From Burkholderiales bacterium (GTDB lineage Bacteria > Pseudomonadota > Gammaproteobacteria > Burkholderiales > Burkholderiaceae_C), in contig JACRPO010000020.1 of the NCBI GenBank assembly GCA_016223165.1, positions 62,001 to 126,000 on the forward strand: 64,000 nucleotides of DNA, written 5' to 3'. Shown here in pieces: positions 31,610 to 42,628 of this stretch; positions within the stretch are counted from its first letter, which is position 1; each line of letters opens with the position of its first letter. A program made the position numbers and the translations under genes. The notes under the pieces were generated by a model. The model ran no database searches, had not been told where the DNA came from, and saw only the letters and a list, made by a program, of their open reading frames with translations.

Positions 31610-32347
31610 GGCCACCCAGCGGCGCATCTCGTCGGCGCCCTGCGCGCGCGGCTGCAGCCACGCGAAGCGCTCGCCGGCGCAGGCACGGTAGCGGTAGCGG
31701 CCGAGCGCCTCCAGGCGATCGATGCAGGCCAGCGTCGCTTCGGGCAGCGCGGCGATGTACTCGAACGACAGCGCCGGCAGCGGCTGCGTCAGGCCGTCGA
31801 GCACCGCGCGCTCGAAGCCCTCGACGTCGATCTTCACGAAGTGCGGCCGGCCGTGGTGCGCGATCAGCGCGTCGAGCGTCGTCACCGGCACGCGCAGGCT
31901 GCCGGTCCAGCGCACGCGGCGAAAGGCGGGCGTCGCGCCGACGCGTCGGGCCCAGTCGGCCGACAAGGTGGCGACGGTGGGCGTGCGCGGGCTCACGAGC
32001 AGCTCGGCCTCGCCCTCGGCGGCGCCGAGGGCGAGCGGCAGCACGGTCACCGCGTCGTCATGCGCGAAGAGCCGATGCAGCACGCGCAGGCAGTCGGGCT
32101 GCGGCTCCACCGCCACCACGCGCGCGCCCAGCCGCCGCCAGGCCAGCGTGCGGTTGCCGACATGCGCGCCGATGTCGAAAGCGAGCCCGCCGCGCGGCAC
32201 GAGCGGCCGGTAGAACGCGAGCAGCCGCGCGCGACGCCCGGGGATGCCGTGGTAGATCCACAGCGAACGCAGCAGCCCGAGGGCTCGGCTCACTCGGCTC
32301 ACTTGGTTCACACGGTTCACTCGGTTCACGCAGTTCAGCACAGACAT
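31481..32347 (-). CDS. FkbM-family SAM methyltransferase
   Basis: 288-aa FkbM-type O-methyltransferase. The SAM motif is AFDIGAHVGNRTLAWRRLG, followed by VVAVEPQPDCLRVL and the FkbM hallmark HFVKIDVEGFERAVLDGL. The protein would normally end near SGDIYA, but the frame runs on for about 27 codons (WQVEGTHEEAGELVHGAERA...) antisense to the conserved end of the fusion gene. The N-terminus contains a (Val-Asn/Ser-Arg)n repeat from six 9-bp DNA units. The substrate is unknown; FkbM enzymes often methylate sugars in polysaccharides or natural products. Confidence 0.87.
   Translation of the reverse strand: MSVLNCVNRVNRVNQVSRVSRALGLLRSLWIYHGIPGRRARLLAFYRPLVPRGGLAFDIGAHVGNRTLAWRRLGARVVAVEPQPDCLRVLHRLFAHDDAVTVLPLALGAAEGEAELLVSPRTPTVATLSADWARRVGATPAFRRVRWTGSLRVPVTTLDALIAHHGRPHFVKIDVEGFERAVLDGLTQPLPALSFEYIAALPEATLACIDRLEALGRYRYRACAGERFAWLQPRAQGADEMRRWVASGAALPAGAGSGDIYAWQVEGTHEEAGELVHGAERARPGHEA
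32286..32339. repeat. Six 9-bp tandem units at the fkbM-like 5' end
   Basis: Degenerate copies of CGGTTCACT/CGGCTCACT run head to tail from 32286 to 32339 and encode the Val-Asn-Arg/Val-Ser-Arg tripeptides of the methyltransferase N-terminus. The 9-bp unit keeps the frame. Confidence 0.85.
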
Positions 32348-32476
32348 GCAGGCGCTTCCCTCCCGGCAGGCATGCGTGCAGTATGCGGGGCGTATCGGGC
32401 GCCCGGCCGGGCTTTCCCGGGGGATGCGCGGCGTCGCCTTGTCGCCGCTGGGACAAACCCGCGGGTTGCGGCCTCC

Positions 32477-32501
32477 TAGAATCAGAATCGAACGATCGTT
32501 C
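32477..32501 (+). promoter_or_regulatory. Putative -10 and TetR-type operator ahead of the acyl-CoA operon
   Basis: A TAGAAT -10-like hexamer (32477-32482) is followed 7 bp later by the perfect palindrome GAACGATCGTTC (32490-32501), which would cover the transcription start. The operon's first ATG is at 32535. Palindromes of this form are typical of TetR-family repressors controlling fatty-acid or branched-chain degradation in beta-proteobacteria. No matching -35 is obvious and no regulator gene lies in the window. The rest of the 187-bp divergent gap contains nothing I can name. Confidence 0.5.
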
Positions 32502-32534
32502 TCTTTTGCCTTTCGACCCGCCTGAGGAGACGCC

Positions 32535-34643
<2,109 letters not shown>

Positions 34644-34680
34644 TGGCGATGGCGGGGATGGCGAGACCGGGAGCCGGCGC

Positions 34681-36186
34681 GTGCTGAAGCGCATCCTGCT
34701 CGGTGTGGCGGCGCTGCTGGGCGCGCTCGTGATCGCACTCCTGGTGGGCACCGTCAGCAGCCGGTCGCGGCAGATGGTGGTGCCACCGCTGCCGGTGCTG
34801 GCTGTGGACAAGGAGGCCGCGGCGGCGTCGCTGGCCGTGGCGATCCGCGCGAAGACGGTGAGCGGCTTGCTCGACCCCGCCGGCACCGGGCGCGAATTCG
34901 AAGCCCTGCACGAGCATCTGCGCCAGCGCTACCCGCTCGTGCACACCCGCCTCGAGCGCGAGGTGGTCGGCGCGCACAGCCTGCTCTACACGTGGAAGGG
35001 CAGCGACCCGGCCTTGAAGCCGATCGCGCTGGCGCCGCACCAGGACGTCGTGCCCATCGCGCCCGGCACCGAAACGCTGTGGAAGCACCCGCCGTTCGAC
35101 GGCGTCGTCACCGGCGGCGAGGTCTGGGGCCGAGGCGCGTGGGACGACAAGGCCAACCTGGTCTCGCAGTTCGAGGCCGTGGAGACTTTGCTGAAGGCGG
35201 GCTTCCAGCCGCGCCGCACCGTCTACCTGATCCTCGGGCACGACGAGGAGGTGGGCGGTGCGCAGGGCGCGGCCAAGGTGGCGGCGCTCTTCAAGCAGCG
35301 CAACGTCAGGCTCGAGACCTTCCTCACCGAAGGGCTCGTCGTCACGCAGGGCATCCTGCCCGGCGTGGCGGCGCCGATCGCGCTCATCGGCGTGGCGGAG
35401 AAGGGCTACGTGTCGCTGCGCCTGTCGGCGCAGGCGCCACCCGGTCACTCGTCGATGCCGCCGGCGCCCGGCCAGAGCGCGATCGGCATGCTGAGCGCGG
35501 CGCTGGTGCGGCTGGACCAGAACCCGCTGCCCGGCGGCATCCGCGGTGTGGCGAGCGACATGTTCGGTGCCGTCGCGCCCGAGATGAGCGGTTTCCAGCG
35601 CGTGGCGCTCGCGAACGTGTGGCTCTTCCGCCCGCTGCTCGAACGCATGCTGTCCGCGCAGCCGAGCACGAATGCGCTGATGCGCACGACCACGGCGCTC
35701 ACGATCGCGCAGGCCGGCAACAAGGAAAACGTGCTGCCGGGCCGCGCCGATGCGGTGGTCAATTTCCGCATCCTGCCCGGCGATACGGTCGCGGGCGTCG
35801 TCGCGCATGTCAAGCGCGTGGTCGCCGACGAGCGCGTGGCGGTGGAGCCGCTGGGCGAGGGCGGCGAGGCCTCGCCGGTGTCCTCGTCGTCGGGCCCGGG
35901 CTATCAGCACATCGAGCGCGCGATCCGCGAGGTCTTCGCCGGCGCGCTGGTGGCGCCCGGGCTGATGCTCGCCGGCACCGATGCCAAGCACTTCGTCGGC
36001 CTGGCCGACCAGATCTACCGCTTCACGCCCGTGCGTGCCGGCCCGGCCGACCTGAGCCGACCGCATGGCACCGACGAACGACTGTCGGTGGACAACCTCG
36101 CGGAGATGATCCGCTTCTATCACCGCCTGCTGCAACTGGCAGCGGGCACGCCAACGACGTCGCAGCCCGAAGGAAAGCAGCCATGA
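34681..36186 (+). CDS. Membrane-anchored M20-family metallopeptidase
   Basis: 501-aa carboxypeptidase S-like M20 peptidase. An N-terminal hydrophobic helix ([19 protein letters not shown]) should anchor it, with the catalytic part outside. Dinuclear metal ligands are visible in [10 protein letters not shown] (His and Asp), [23 protein letters not shown] (Glu pair) and the C-terminal [10 protein letters not shown]. The insert [18 protein letters not shown] marks the dimerisation domain. It starts with GTG and ends in an ATGA overlap with the thiolase gene. M20 enzymes hydrolyse peptides or N-acyl amino acids; the latter would release fatty acids and fit the operon. Confidence 0.88.
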   Translation: MLKRILLGVAALLGALVIALLVGTVSSRSRQMVVPPLPVLAVDKEAAAASLAVAIRAKTVSGLLDPAGTGREFEALHEHLRQRYPLVHTRLEREVVGAHSLLYTWKGSDPALKPIALAPHQDVVPIAPGTETLWKHPPFDGVVTGGEVWGRGAWDDKANLVSQFEAVETLLKAGFQPRRTVYLILGHDEEVGGAQGAAKVAALFKQRNVRLETFLTEGLVVTQGILPGVAAPIALIGVAEKGYVSLRLSAQAPPGHSSMPPAPGQSAIGMLSAALVRLDQNPLPGGIRGVASDMFGAVAPEMSGFQRVALANVWLFRPLLERMLSAQPSTNALMRTTTALTIAQAGNKENVLPGRADAVVNFRILPGDTVAGVVAHVKRVVADERVAVEPLGEGGEASPVSSSSGPGYQHIERAIREVFAGALVAPGLMLAGTDAKHFVGLADQIYRFTPVRAGPADLSRPHGTDERLSVDNLAEMIRFYHRLLQLAAGTPTTSQPEGKQP

Positions 36187-37358
36187 GCCAAGCCGTCATC
36201 GTCTCCACCGCACGCACGCCCCTGGCCAAGAGCTGGAAGGGCGGCTTCAACATGACGCATGGCGCCACGCTCGGCGGCTTTGCGGTGAAGGCCGCGGTCG
36301 AGCGCGCGGGCATCGACCCCGGCGCCATCGAGGACGTGCTGATGGGATGCGCCAACCCCGAGGGCGCCACCGGCATGAACATCGCGCGCCAGATCGCGCT
36401 CGCCGCGGGCCTGCCCATCACGGTGAGCGGTGCCACCGTCAACCGCTTCTGCTCCAGCGGCCTGCAGACGATCGCCATGGCCAGCCAGCGCATCCTCGCC
36501 GGCGAGGGCGATGCCTATATCGCCGGTGGCGTCGAGAGCATCTCATGCGTGCAGCAGGAGATGAACCGGCACATGGCGATCGACCCGGTGCTCGAGCGCG
36601 CCAAGCCCGGCATCTACTGGAACATGCTGCAGACGGCCGAGAACGTGGCCAAGCGCTACGCGATCCCGAAGGAGCGCATGGACCGCTACGGCGCCGAGAG
36701 CCAGCAGCGCGCCTGCGCAGCGCAGGAGAAGGGCCTCTTCAACGACGAGATGGTGACAGTGACGACGATCGCCGGCGTGGCCGACGCGACGATGGGGCTC
36801 ATCAGCAAGCAGGTCACCGTGAAGGCCGACGAAGGCCTGCGCCCGGGCACCACCTACGACGGCATCAAGGACATCCGCTCGGCGGTGCCGGGCGGCGTGG
36901 TGACGGCCGGCAACGCGAGCCAGTTCTCCGACGGCGCCGGCGCCTGCGTGGTGGTGCACGAGAAATATGCGCAGCAGAAGGGGCTGAAGCCGATCGGCCG
37001 CTTCCTCGGCTTCGCGGTGGCGGGCTGCGAACCCGACGAGATGGGCATCGGCCCGGTGTTCGCGGTGCCCAAGGTGCTCTCGCGCCTGGGCCTCAAGGTG
37101 AGCGACATCGACCTGTGGGAACTGAACGAGGCCTTCGCCGTGCAGGTGCTCTATTGCGCCGACAAGCTCGGCATCCCGATGGACCGCCTCAACGTCAACG
37201 GCGGCGCGATTGCCATCGGCCATCCCTATGGCGTGAGCGGCCAGCGCCTCACCGGCCATGCGCTCATCGAAGGCAAGCGCCGCGGCGCCAAGCGCGTGTG
37301 CGTGACCATGTGCGTGGGCGGTGGCATGGGTGCGGCCGGCATCTTCGAAGTGCTCTGA
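36183..37358 (+). CDS. Acetyl-CoA C-acyltransferase (thiolase)
   Basis: 391-aa thiolase for the last step of beta-oxidation or its reverse. All catalytic blocks are present: nucleophile Cys90 in [11 protein letters not shown], His in [14 protein letters not shown] and the second Cys in [17 protein letters not shown] is also conserved. It is translationally coupled to the peptidase by ATGA. With the hydratase/dehydrogenase two genes upstream it completes an oxidation module. Substrate chain length cannot be told from the sequence. Confidence 0.94.
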   Translation: MSQAVIVSTARTPLAKSWKGGFNMTHGATLGGFAVKAAVERAGIDPGAIEDVLMGCANPEGATGMNIARQIALAAGLPITVSGATVNRFCSSGLQTIAMASQRILAGEGDAYIAGGVESISCVQQEMNRHMAIDPVLERAKPGIYWNMLQTAENVAKRYAIPKERMDRYGAESQQRACAAQEKGLFNDEMVTVTTIAGVADATMGLISKQVTVKADEGLRPGTTYDGIKDIRSAVPGGVVTAGNASQFSDGAGACVVVHEKYAQQKGLKPIGRFLGFAVAGCEPDEMGIGPVFAVPKVLSRLGLKVSDIDLWELNEAFAVQVLYCADKLGIPMDRLNVNGGAIAIGHPYGVSGQRLTGHALIEGKRRGAKRVCVTMCVGGGMGAAGIFEVL

Positions 37359-37373
37359 AGCCGTGCCGGCCCG

Positions 37374-38300
37374 ATGATGGAAGCACTGCGCACCCCCGAC
37401 GAGCGCTTTGCCGGCCTGCCGGGCTGGGGCTTCGCACCGCATTATCTGGAGCACGCCGGGGCTGACGGCGCTGACGGCACAGACAGCGCGCTGCGCATGC
37501 ACTACGTCGACGAAGGCCCGCGCGACGCCGCCGTCACCGCGCTGTGCCTGCATGGCGAGCCGAGCTGGGCCTACCTCTACCGCAAGATGCTGCCCGTGTT
37601 CACGGGCGCCGGCCTGCGCGTGGTGGCGCCGGACTTCTTCGGTTTCGGGCGCAGCGACAAGCCGGTGGACGATGGCTGGTACAGCTTCGAGCGACATCGC
37701 GATTCGCTGCGTGTGTTCGTCGAGGCGCTGGACCTGAAGAACATCCTGCTCGTCTGCCAGGACTGGGGCGGGCTCATCGGGTTGACACTGCCGATGGCCT
37801 TCGAATCCTCGATGCCGCAGCGCTTCACGCGGCTGCTGGTCATGAACACCGGCCTCGGCACGGGCACGGTCACCGAGGGCTTCAAGGCCTGGCGCGCCTA
37901 CTGCAACGCCAACCCCGACATGGCCATCGGCAAGCTGATGAAGCGCGGCTGCGCCGTCCTCACCGACGCCGAGGCGGCGGCCTACGATGCCCCGTTCCCC
38001 GACGCACGCCACAAGGCAGGCGTGCGCGCCTTCCCGAACCTCGTGCCCGACCGCGACGATGCGCCGGGCGCGGCGCTCAGCCGCGACGCAGCGCGCTTCT
38101 GGAGCCAGCGCTGGCAAGGCGAGAGCTTCATGGCCATCGGCATGCAGGACCCGGTGCTGGGCCCGCCGGCGATGCGGTCGCTGCACAAGCTCATCCGCGG
38201 CTGCCCGCCGCCGCTGGAAGTGGCCGAAGCCGGCCACTTCGTGCAGGAGTGGGGCGGGCCCGTCGCGCAGGCGGCGCTGGCGCACTTCAAGCTCGCCTGA
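37374..38300 (+). CDS. Haloalkane dehalogenase-like alpha/beta hydrolase (HLD-I type)
   Basis: 308-aa alpha/beta hydrolase with the haloalkane dehalogenase active site. The nucleophile is Asp130 in VCQDWGG, with the halide-binding Trp131 beside it. The oxyanion/halide motif is LHGEPSWAYLYRKM, the acid Asp259 is in IGMQDPVLGP, and His288 is in AEAGHFVQEW. The GEPSW...YRKM pattern is typical of the DhlA-like HLD-I subfamily. HLDs convert haloalkanes to alcohols and halide. An N-terminal GADGADGTD tract comes from a short DNA repeat. It lies 15 bp after the thiolase inside the acyl-CoA operon. Activity on natural halogenated substrates is plausible but unproven. Confidence 0.85.
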   Translation: MMEALRTPDERFAGLPGWGFAPHYLEHAGADGADGTDSALRMHYVDEGPRDAAVTALCLHGEPSWAYLYRKMLPVFTGAGLRVVAPDFFGFGRSDKPVDDGWYSFERHRDSLRVFVEALDLKNILLVCQDWGGLIGLTLPMAFESSMPQRFTRLLVMNTGLGTGTVTEGFKAWRAYCNANPDMAIGKLMKRGCAVLTDAEAAAYDAPFPDARHKAGVRAFPNLVPDRDDAPGAALSRDAARFWSQRWQGESFMAIGMQDPVLGPPAMRSLHKLIRGCPPPLEVAEAGHFVQEWGGPVAQAALAHFKLA

Positions 38301-38322
38301 AGCACGGCGCACGCAGACCCCG

Positions 38323-40170
38323 ATGCGCGAGACCGTCGACTTCCTGCTGCGCGATTGGCTGCGTGTCGCCGAGCTCACCGCGCGGCCGCGCTTCGCCGAG
38401 CATTCGGCCGAGACCTTCGCGCAGGTGCTCGACACCTGCGAGCGCATCGCGCGCGAGAAGTACGCGCCGTTCAACCGCCTCGTCGACATCGAGGAGCCGC
38501 GCGTGGCTTCCGGTCCCGACGGCGAGCGCGTCATCCTGCCCCAGGCCACGCACGACGCCTGGGCCGCCTATGCCGAGAGCGGCATGCTCGCCGCCGCTCA
38601 GGACTACGAGCTCGGCGGCATGCAGCTGCCCTATGCGGTGGAGGCGGCCGCCGATGCCTTCTTCGCCAAGGCCTCGGTGAGCATCGGCGGCGGCCTGCTG
38701 ACGCGCGGCAACGCGGGCCTCCTGATGGCGCATGGCACCGAGCGCCAGAAGCAGGTGTTCGCGGCCACCGAGTTCAGCGGCCGCTGGTCGGGCACGATGT
38801 GCCTTTCGGAGCCGCAGGCGGGCTCGAGCCTTTCGGACATCCTCACACGCGCCGAGCCCGACATCGACGCGTCGGGCACGGATTTCGAGAGCGACCCGCT
38901 CGGCCCGCGCTACCGCCTGCGCGGCAACAAGATGTGGATCTCGGCCGGCGAGCACGAGCTCACCGAGAACATCATCCACCTCGTGCTGGCGAAGATCCCG
39001 CGCGAAGATGGCACGCTGGTGCCGGGCACGCGCGGCATTTCGCTCTTCATCGTGCCGAAGAAGATGGTGAGTGCCGAGGGGCGGCTGACCGGCGAGCGCA
39101 ACGACGTGGCGCTGGCCGGCCTCAACCACAAGTGCGGCTGGCGCGGCACGATCAACACGCTGCTCAACTTCGGCGAGGGCAAATTCAAGCCCGGCGGCAG
39201 GGCCGGCGCCGTCGGCTACCTCGTCGGCCGGCCCGGCGAGGGCCTGCGCTGCATGTTCCACATGATGAACGAGGCGCGCATCGGCGTCGGCCTCGCCGCG
39301 ACGATGCTGGGCATGGCCGGCTACGAGGCTTCGCTCGAGTATGCGAAGAACCGCCCGCAGGGCCGACCGATCGGCCCGGCGGGCAAGGATCCCTCGTTGC
39401 CGCAGGTGCGCCTCATCGAGCACGCCGACATCAAGCGCATGCTGCTCGCCCAGAAGAGCTACGCCGAGGGCGCGCTGGCGCTCGAGCTCTACTGCGCCCG
39501 CCTCGTCGACGAGGCGCACACCGGCGAGGCCGCGGCAGCCAAGGAAGCGGCCTTGCTGCTCGAAGTGCTGACGCCCATCGCCAAGAGCTGGCCGAGCGAG
39601 TGGTGCCTGGAGGCCAACTCGCTGGCCATCCAGGTGCTGGGTGGCTACGGCTATACGCGCGACTTCCCGGTCGAGCAGTACTGGCGCGACAACCGCCTGA
39701 ACATGATCCACGAGGGCACGCACGGCATCCAGGCGCTTGATCTGCTCGGCCGCAAGGTGGTGATGGACGGTGGTGCCGGTCTCAAGCTGCTGGCCACGCG
39801 CGTGAGCGGCACCATCGAGCGCGCCGGGCACGTCGACGGGCTGGCCGAGGCGGCCAACGCGCTCGCCGCGGCGCTGCAGAAGGTGGGCGCGGCCACTAAA
39901 GCAGCCTGGGCCACCGGCAACCCCGAGGAGGCGCTGGCCAACGCGACGCCGTACCTGCAGGCCTTCGGCCATCTCGTGCTGGCATGGATCTGGCTCGAGG
40001 TGGCGCTCGCCGCCGCCGCGGCAGGCGAGCAGCGGCCGGCGCTCAAGCAAGGCAAGCTGGCCGCCATGCGCTACTTCTATGCTTACGAGCTGCCGCGCAT
40101 CGACGCCTGGCTGGGCGTGGTGGCGCGACGCGAGCCGCTCGTGCGCGAGATGCGCGAAGAGTGGTTCTGA
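38323..40170 (+). CDS. Acyl-CoA dehydrogenase (long form)
   Basis: 615-aa flavin acyl-CoA dehydrogenase. FAD/substrate motifs are MCLSEPQAGSSLSDI, KMWISAGEHELTENIIHLVL and QVLGGYGYTRDFPVEQYWRD. The expected catalytic Glu lies in NMIHEGTHGIQALDLLGRK. A C-terminal helical extension of about 130 residues distinguishes this long bacterial class (AcdA/FadE-like) from 380-residue mitochondrial types. It performs the first oxidation of acyl-CoA to enoyl-CoA with electrons going to ETF. The ATG at 38323 (MRETVDFLLRDWL) lies 22 bp after the dehalogenase stop. Confidence 0.93.
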   Translation: MRETVDFLLRDWLRVAELTARPRFAEHSAETFAQVLDTCERIAREKYAPFNRLVDIEEPRVASGPDGERVILPQATHDAWAAYAESGMLAAAQDYELGGMQLPYAVEAAADAFFAKASVSIGGGLLTRGNAGLLMAHGTERQKQVFAATEFSGRWSGTMCLSEPQAGSSLSDILTRAEPDIDASGTDFESDPLGPRYRLRGNKMWISAGEHELTENIIHLVLAKIPREDGTLVPGTRGISLFIVPKKMVSAEGRLTGERNDVALAGLNHKCGWRGTINTLLNFGEGKFKPGGRAGAVGYLVGRPGEGLRCMFHMMNEARIGVGLAATMLGMAGYEASLEYAKNRPQGRPIGPAGKDPSLPQVRLIEHADIKRMLLAQKSYAEGALALELYCARLVDEAHTGEAAAAKEAALLLEVLTPIAKSWPSEWCLEANSLAIQVLGGYGYTRDFPVEQYWRDNRLNMIHEGTHGIQALDLLGRKVVMDGGAGLKLLATRVSGTIERAGHVDGLAEAANALAAALQKVGAATKAAWATGNPEEALANATPYLQAFGHLVLAWIWLEVALAAAAAGEQRPALKQGKLAAMRYFYAYELPRIDAWLGVVARREPLVREMREEWF

Positions 40171-40231
40171 ACCTGCACCGGCCGCGGCCCTGACCGTTCG
40201 GCCTTTCCATCGTCCTTCGAGGAGACCCCGC

Positions 40232-41020
40232 ATGAGCACCCCGGTGCACCAACTGTTCGACCTCACGGGCCAGGTGGCGCTCGTCACCGGCGGCTCGCGC
40301 GGCCTCGGGCTGCAGATCGCCGAGGCGCTCGGCGAGGCGGGCGCGAAGATCATGCTCACGTCGCGCAAGGCGGCCGACCTCGAGGTGGCCGCCGCCGACC
40401 TCGCCGAGCGCGGCATCGATGCGCGCTGGATCGCCGCCGATGCCAGCGACCCGGCCGGCGTGAAGAAGGTGGTCGACGAGACGCTGCAGCGCCTGGGCCG
40501 CATCGACATCCTCGTCAACAACGCCGGCGCCACCTGGGGCGCGCCGGCCGAGGACTATCCCCTCGAGGCCTGGGACAAGGTGATGAACCTGAACATCCGC
40601 AGCATGTTCCTGTTCTCGCAGGCGGTGGGCAGGGTCTGCATGATCCCCGCGAAGAAGGGCCGCATCATCAACGTCGCCAGCATCGCGGGCCTCGGCGGCA
40701 GCATGAACGTCGAATTCATCGCCTACGGCACGAGCAAGGGCGCGGCCGTCAACTTCACGCGCACGCTGGCCGGCGAGTGGGGCGAGCACGGCATCACCGT
40801 CAACGCGCTGGCACCGGGCTTCTTCCCGAGCAAGATGACCAAGGGCACGCTCGAGACGATCGGCGTCGACAAGCTGCGCGCCAATGCGCCGCTGCGCCGC
40901 ATCGGCGACGACGACGACCTGAAGGGTGCGGCGCTGCTCTTCGCCAGCGCCGCGGGCAAGCACATCACCGGGCAGATCCTCGCCGTCGACGGTGGCGTGT
41001 CCTGCGTGCACGGCGCCTGA
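40232..41020 (+). CDS. SDR-family oxidoreductase (FabG-like)
   Basis: 262-aa classical short-chain dehydrogenase with an intact site: LVTGGSRGLGLQ cofactor motif, NNAGATWG, Ser in VASIAGLGG and Tyr-x3-Lys in AYGTSKGAAVN. The Thr-Gly-Gly-Ser-Arg start suggests NADP(H). In an acyl-CoA operon it may oxidise or reduce 3-hydroxyacyl or related alcohols. A GAGGAG ribosome site lies 8 bp before the ATG. It is followed after 6 bp by the thioesterase gene. Confidence 0.92.
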   Translation: MSTPVHQLFDLTGQVALVTGGSRGLGLQIAEALGEAGAKIMLTSRKAADLEVAAADLAERGIDARWIAADASDPAGVKKVVDETLQRLGRIDILVNNAGATWGAPAEDYPLEAWDKVMNLNIRSMFLFSQAVGRVCMIPAKKGRIINVASIAGLGGSMNVEFIAYGTSKGAAVNFTRTLAGEWGEHGITVNALAPGFFPSKMTKGTLETIGVDKLRANAPLRRIGDDDDLKGAALLFASAAGKHITGQILAVDGGVSCVHGA

Positions 41021-41026
41021 TGCCGC

Positions 41027-41596
41027 ATGCCCAACCCCATGCCGCGTCGCATGCGCCAGGGGCCGCTGCACTTTCCGGCCCGCATCCCCTTCGTCGAGGA
41101 GATGGGGCTCGAGCTCTGGCACGCCGGCGACGGCACCAGCGAGCTGCGCGTCGACCTCGACGAGGCGCACCTGAACAGCTGGGAGGTGGCGCACGGCGGC
41201 GTGCTGATGACGCTGCTCGACGTGGCCATGGCACAGGCCGCGCGCACGATGCATCGCGACGGCGAGAAGTTCGGGCCGAGCGTGGCCACCATCGAGATGA
41301 AGACCACCTTCATGCACCCGGCCGAGGGCCCGCTCAAGGCGCGCGGCAAGCTGCTGCACCGCACGCCTTCGCTCGCCTTCTGCGAGGCGAGCGTCTTCGA
41401 CGGCGAGAACCGGATGTGCGCGCACGGCACCGGCACCTTCAAGTACTTGCGCGCGCTGGGGCAGCGTCGGTCGCATGAGCGTTCGCATGAGGCGAGCGCG
41501 GCGGCACAGGCCACGTCGACGACAGCGGCAACCGCCCCCGAGGCCGCCGGCGCCGCGCCGGCGGCGGACACTCCGCCCACAGGATCACGCCCATGA
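41027..41596 (+). CDS. PaaI-family hotdog acyl-CoA thioesterase
   Basis: 189-aa hotdog-fold protein. The core reads LNSWEVAHGGVLMTLLDVAM, with the HGG turn and the conserved Asp of the PaaI/YdiI type, then SVATIEMKTTFMHPAEGPLKA. The last 40 residues form an Ala/Thr/Pro/Glu tail without fold signature. It should hydrolyse acyl-CoA thioesters. The stop overlaps the next start (ATGA, 41593-41596). Confidence 0.9.
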   Translation: MPNPMPRRMRQGPLHFPARIPFVEEMGLELWHAGDGTSELRVDLDEAHLNSWEVAHGGVLMTLLDVAMAQAARTMHRDGEKFGPSVATIEMKTTFMHPAEGPLKARGKLLHRTPSLAFCEASVFDGENRMCAHGTGTFKYLRALGQRRSHERSHEASAAAQATSTTAATAPEAAGAAPAADTPPTGSRP

Positions 41597-42606
41597 AGAA
41601 CCAACGCATCGTGCTCGCCTCGCGCCCCGCGGCCGAGGCCGCCGTCGCCAACTTCCGCCTCGAGACGGTGGACACACCGCCGCTCGCCGAGGGCCAGGTG
41701 CTGGTGCGCAACCACTGGCTGAGCCTGGATCCGTACATGCGCGGGCGCATGAACGACGTCAAGAGCTACGCGCCGCCGGTGGCGGTGGGCGCGGTGATGG
41801 TCGGCGGCACCGCGGGCGAGGTGCTGGAGTCGCGCCACCCGGGGTTCAGCGCCGGCGACACGGTGGTGGCGCAAGGCGGCTGGCAGGAGGCCTCGGTGCT
41901 CGACGCGACGCACAAGGGGGTGCTGCGCAAGGTCGACGATTCGCGCGTGCCGCTGTCGGCCTACCTCGGCGCCGTCGGCATGCCCGGCGTCACCGCCTGG
42001 GTCGGGCTCGTGCACTTCATCGAGCCCAAGGCCGGCGAGACCATCGTCGTCGACGCGGCCAGCGGTGCGGTGGGCGGTATCGTCGGCCAGCTCGCCAAGG
42101 CACGCGGCTGCCGCGCCGTGGGCCTGGCCGGCGGGCCGGACAAGTGCGCCTACGTGAAGGAGGAGCTCGGCTTCGACGCCTGCATCGACCACAAGGCGCA
42201 CCGCGACTTCGCCTCGCTCGCCGCGGCGCTGGACGCGGCGGCGCCGGGCGGCGTCGACGGCCTGTTCGAGAACGTCGGCGGCCTCATCCTCGACGTCGTG
42301 CTCTCGCGCATGAACGCCTTCGGCCGCATCGCGCTGTGCGGCATGATCGCCGGCTACGACGGCCAGCCGATGGCGATCACGAACCCACGCCTGCTGCTCA
42401 CGCAGCGCCTCAAGCTGCAGGGCTTCATCGTCGGCGAGCACATGCCCCTGTGGCCGCAGGCGCTGAAGGAGCTGGGCGAGGGCGTGGGCAGCGGCCGCCT
42501 CAAGTACCGCGAGACGATCGCCCAGGGCCTCGCCGCGGCGCCCGAGGCCTTCCTCGGCCTGCTGAAGGGGCGCAACTTCGGTAAGCAGCTGGTGAAGCTG
42601 ACCTGA
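41593..42606 (+). CDS. NADP-dependent MDR oxidoreductase (CurA/leukotriene-reductase type)
   Basis: 337-aa zinc-free medium-chain reductase that reduces alkenals or enones with NADPH. Typical motifs are HWLSLDPYMRGRMNDVKSYA, VDAASGAVGGIVGQLAKARG and GLFENVGGLILDVVLSRM. The DPYMRGRM block is a hallmark of the LTB4 12-dehydrogenase/CurA group. It is coupled to the thioesterase by ATGA, and the next gene follows after 22 bp. Confidence 0.92.
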   Translation: MKNQRIVLASRPAAEAAVANFRLETVDTPPLAEGQVLVRNHWLSLDPYMRGRMNDVKSYAPPVAVGAVMVGGTAGEVLESRHPGFSAGDTVVAQGGWQEASVLDATHKGVLRKVDDSRVPLSAYLGAVGMPGVTAWVGLVHFIEPKAGETIVVDAASGAVGGIVGQLAKARGCRAVGLAGGPDKCAYVKEELGFDACIDHKAHRDFASLAAALDAAAPGGVDGLFENVGGLILDVVLSRMNAFGRIALCGMIAGYDGQPMAITNPRLLLTQRLKLQGFIVGEHMPLWPQALKELGEGVGSGRLKYRETIAQGLAAAPEAFLGLLKGRNFGKQLVKLT

Positions 42607-42628
42607 GAGCGCGCGCGCCGCGTATGCC

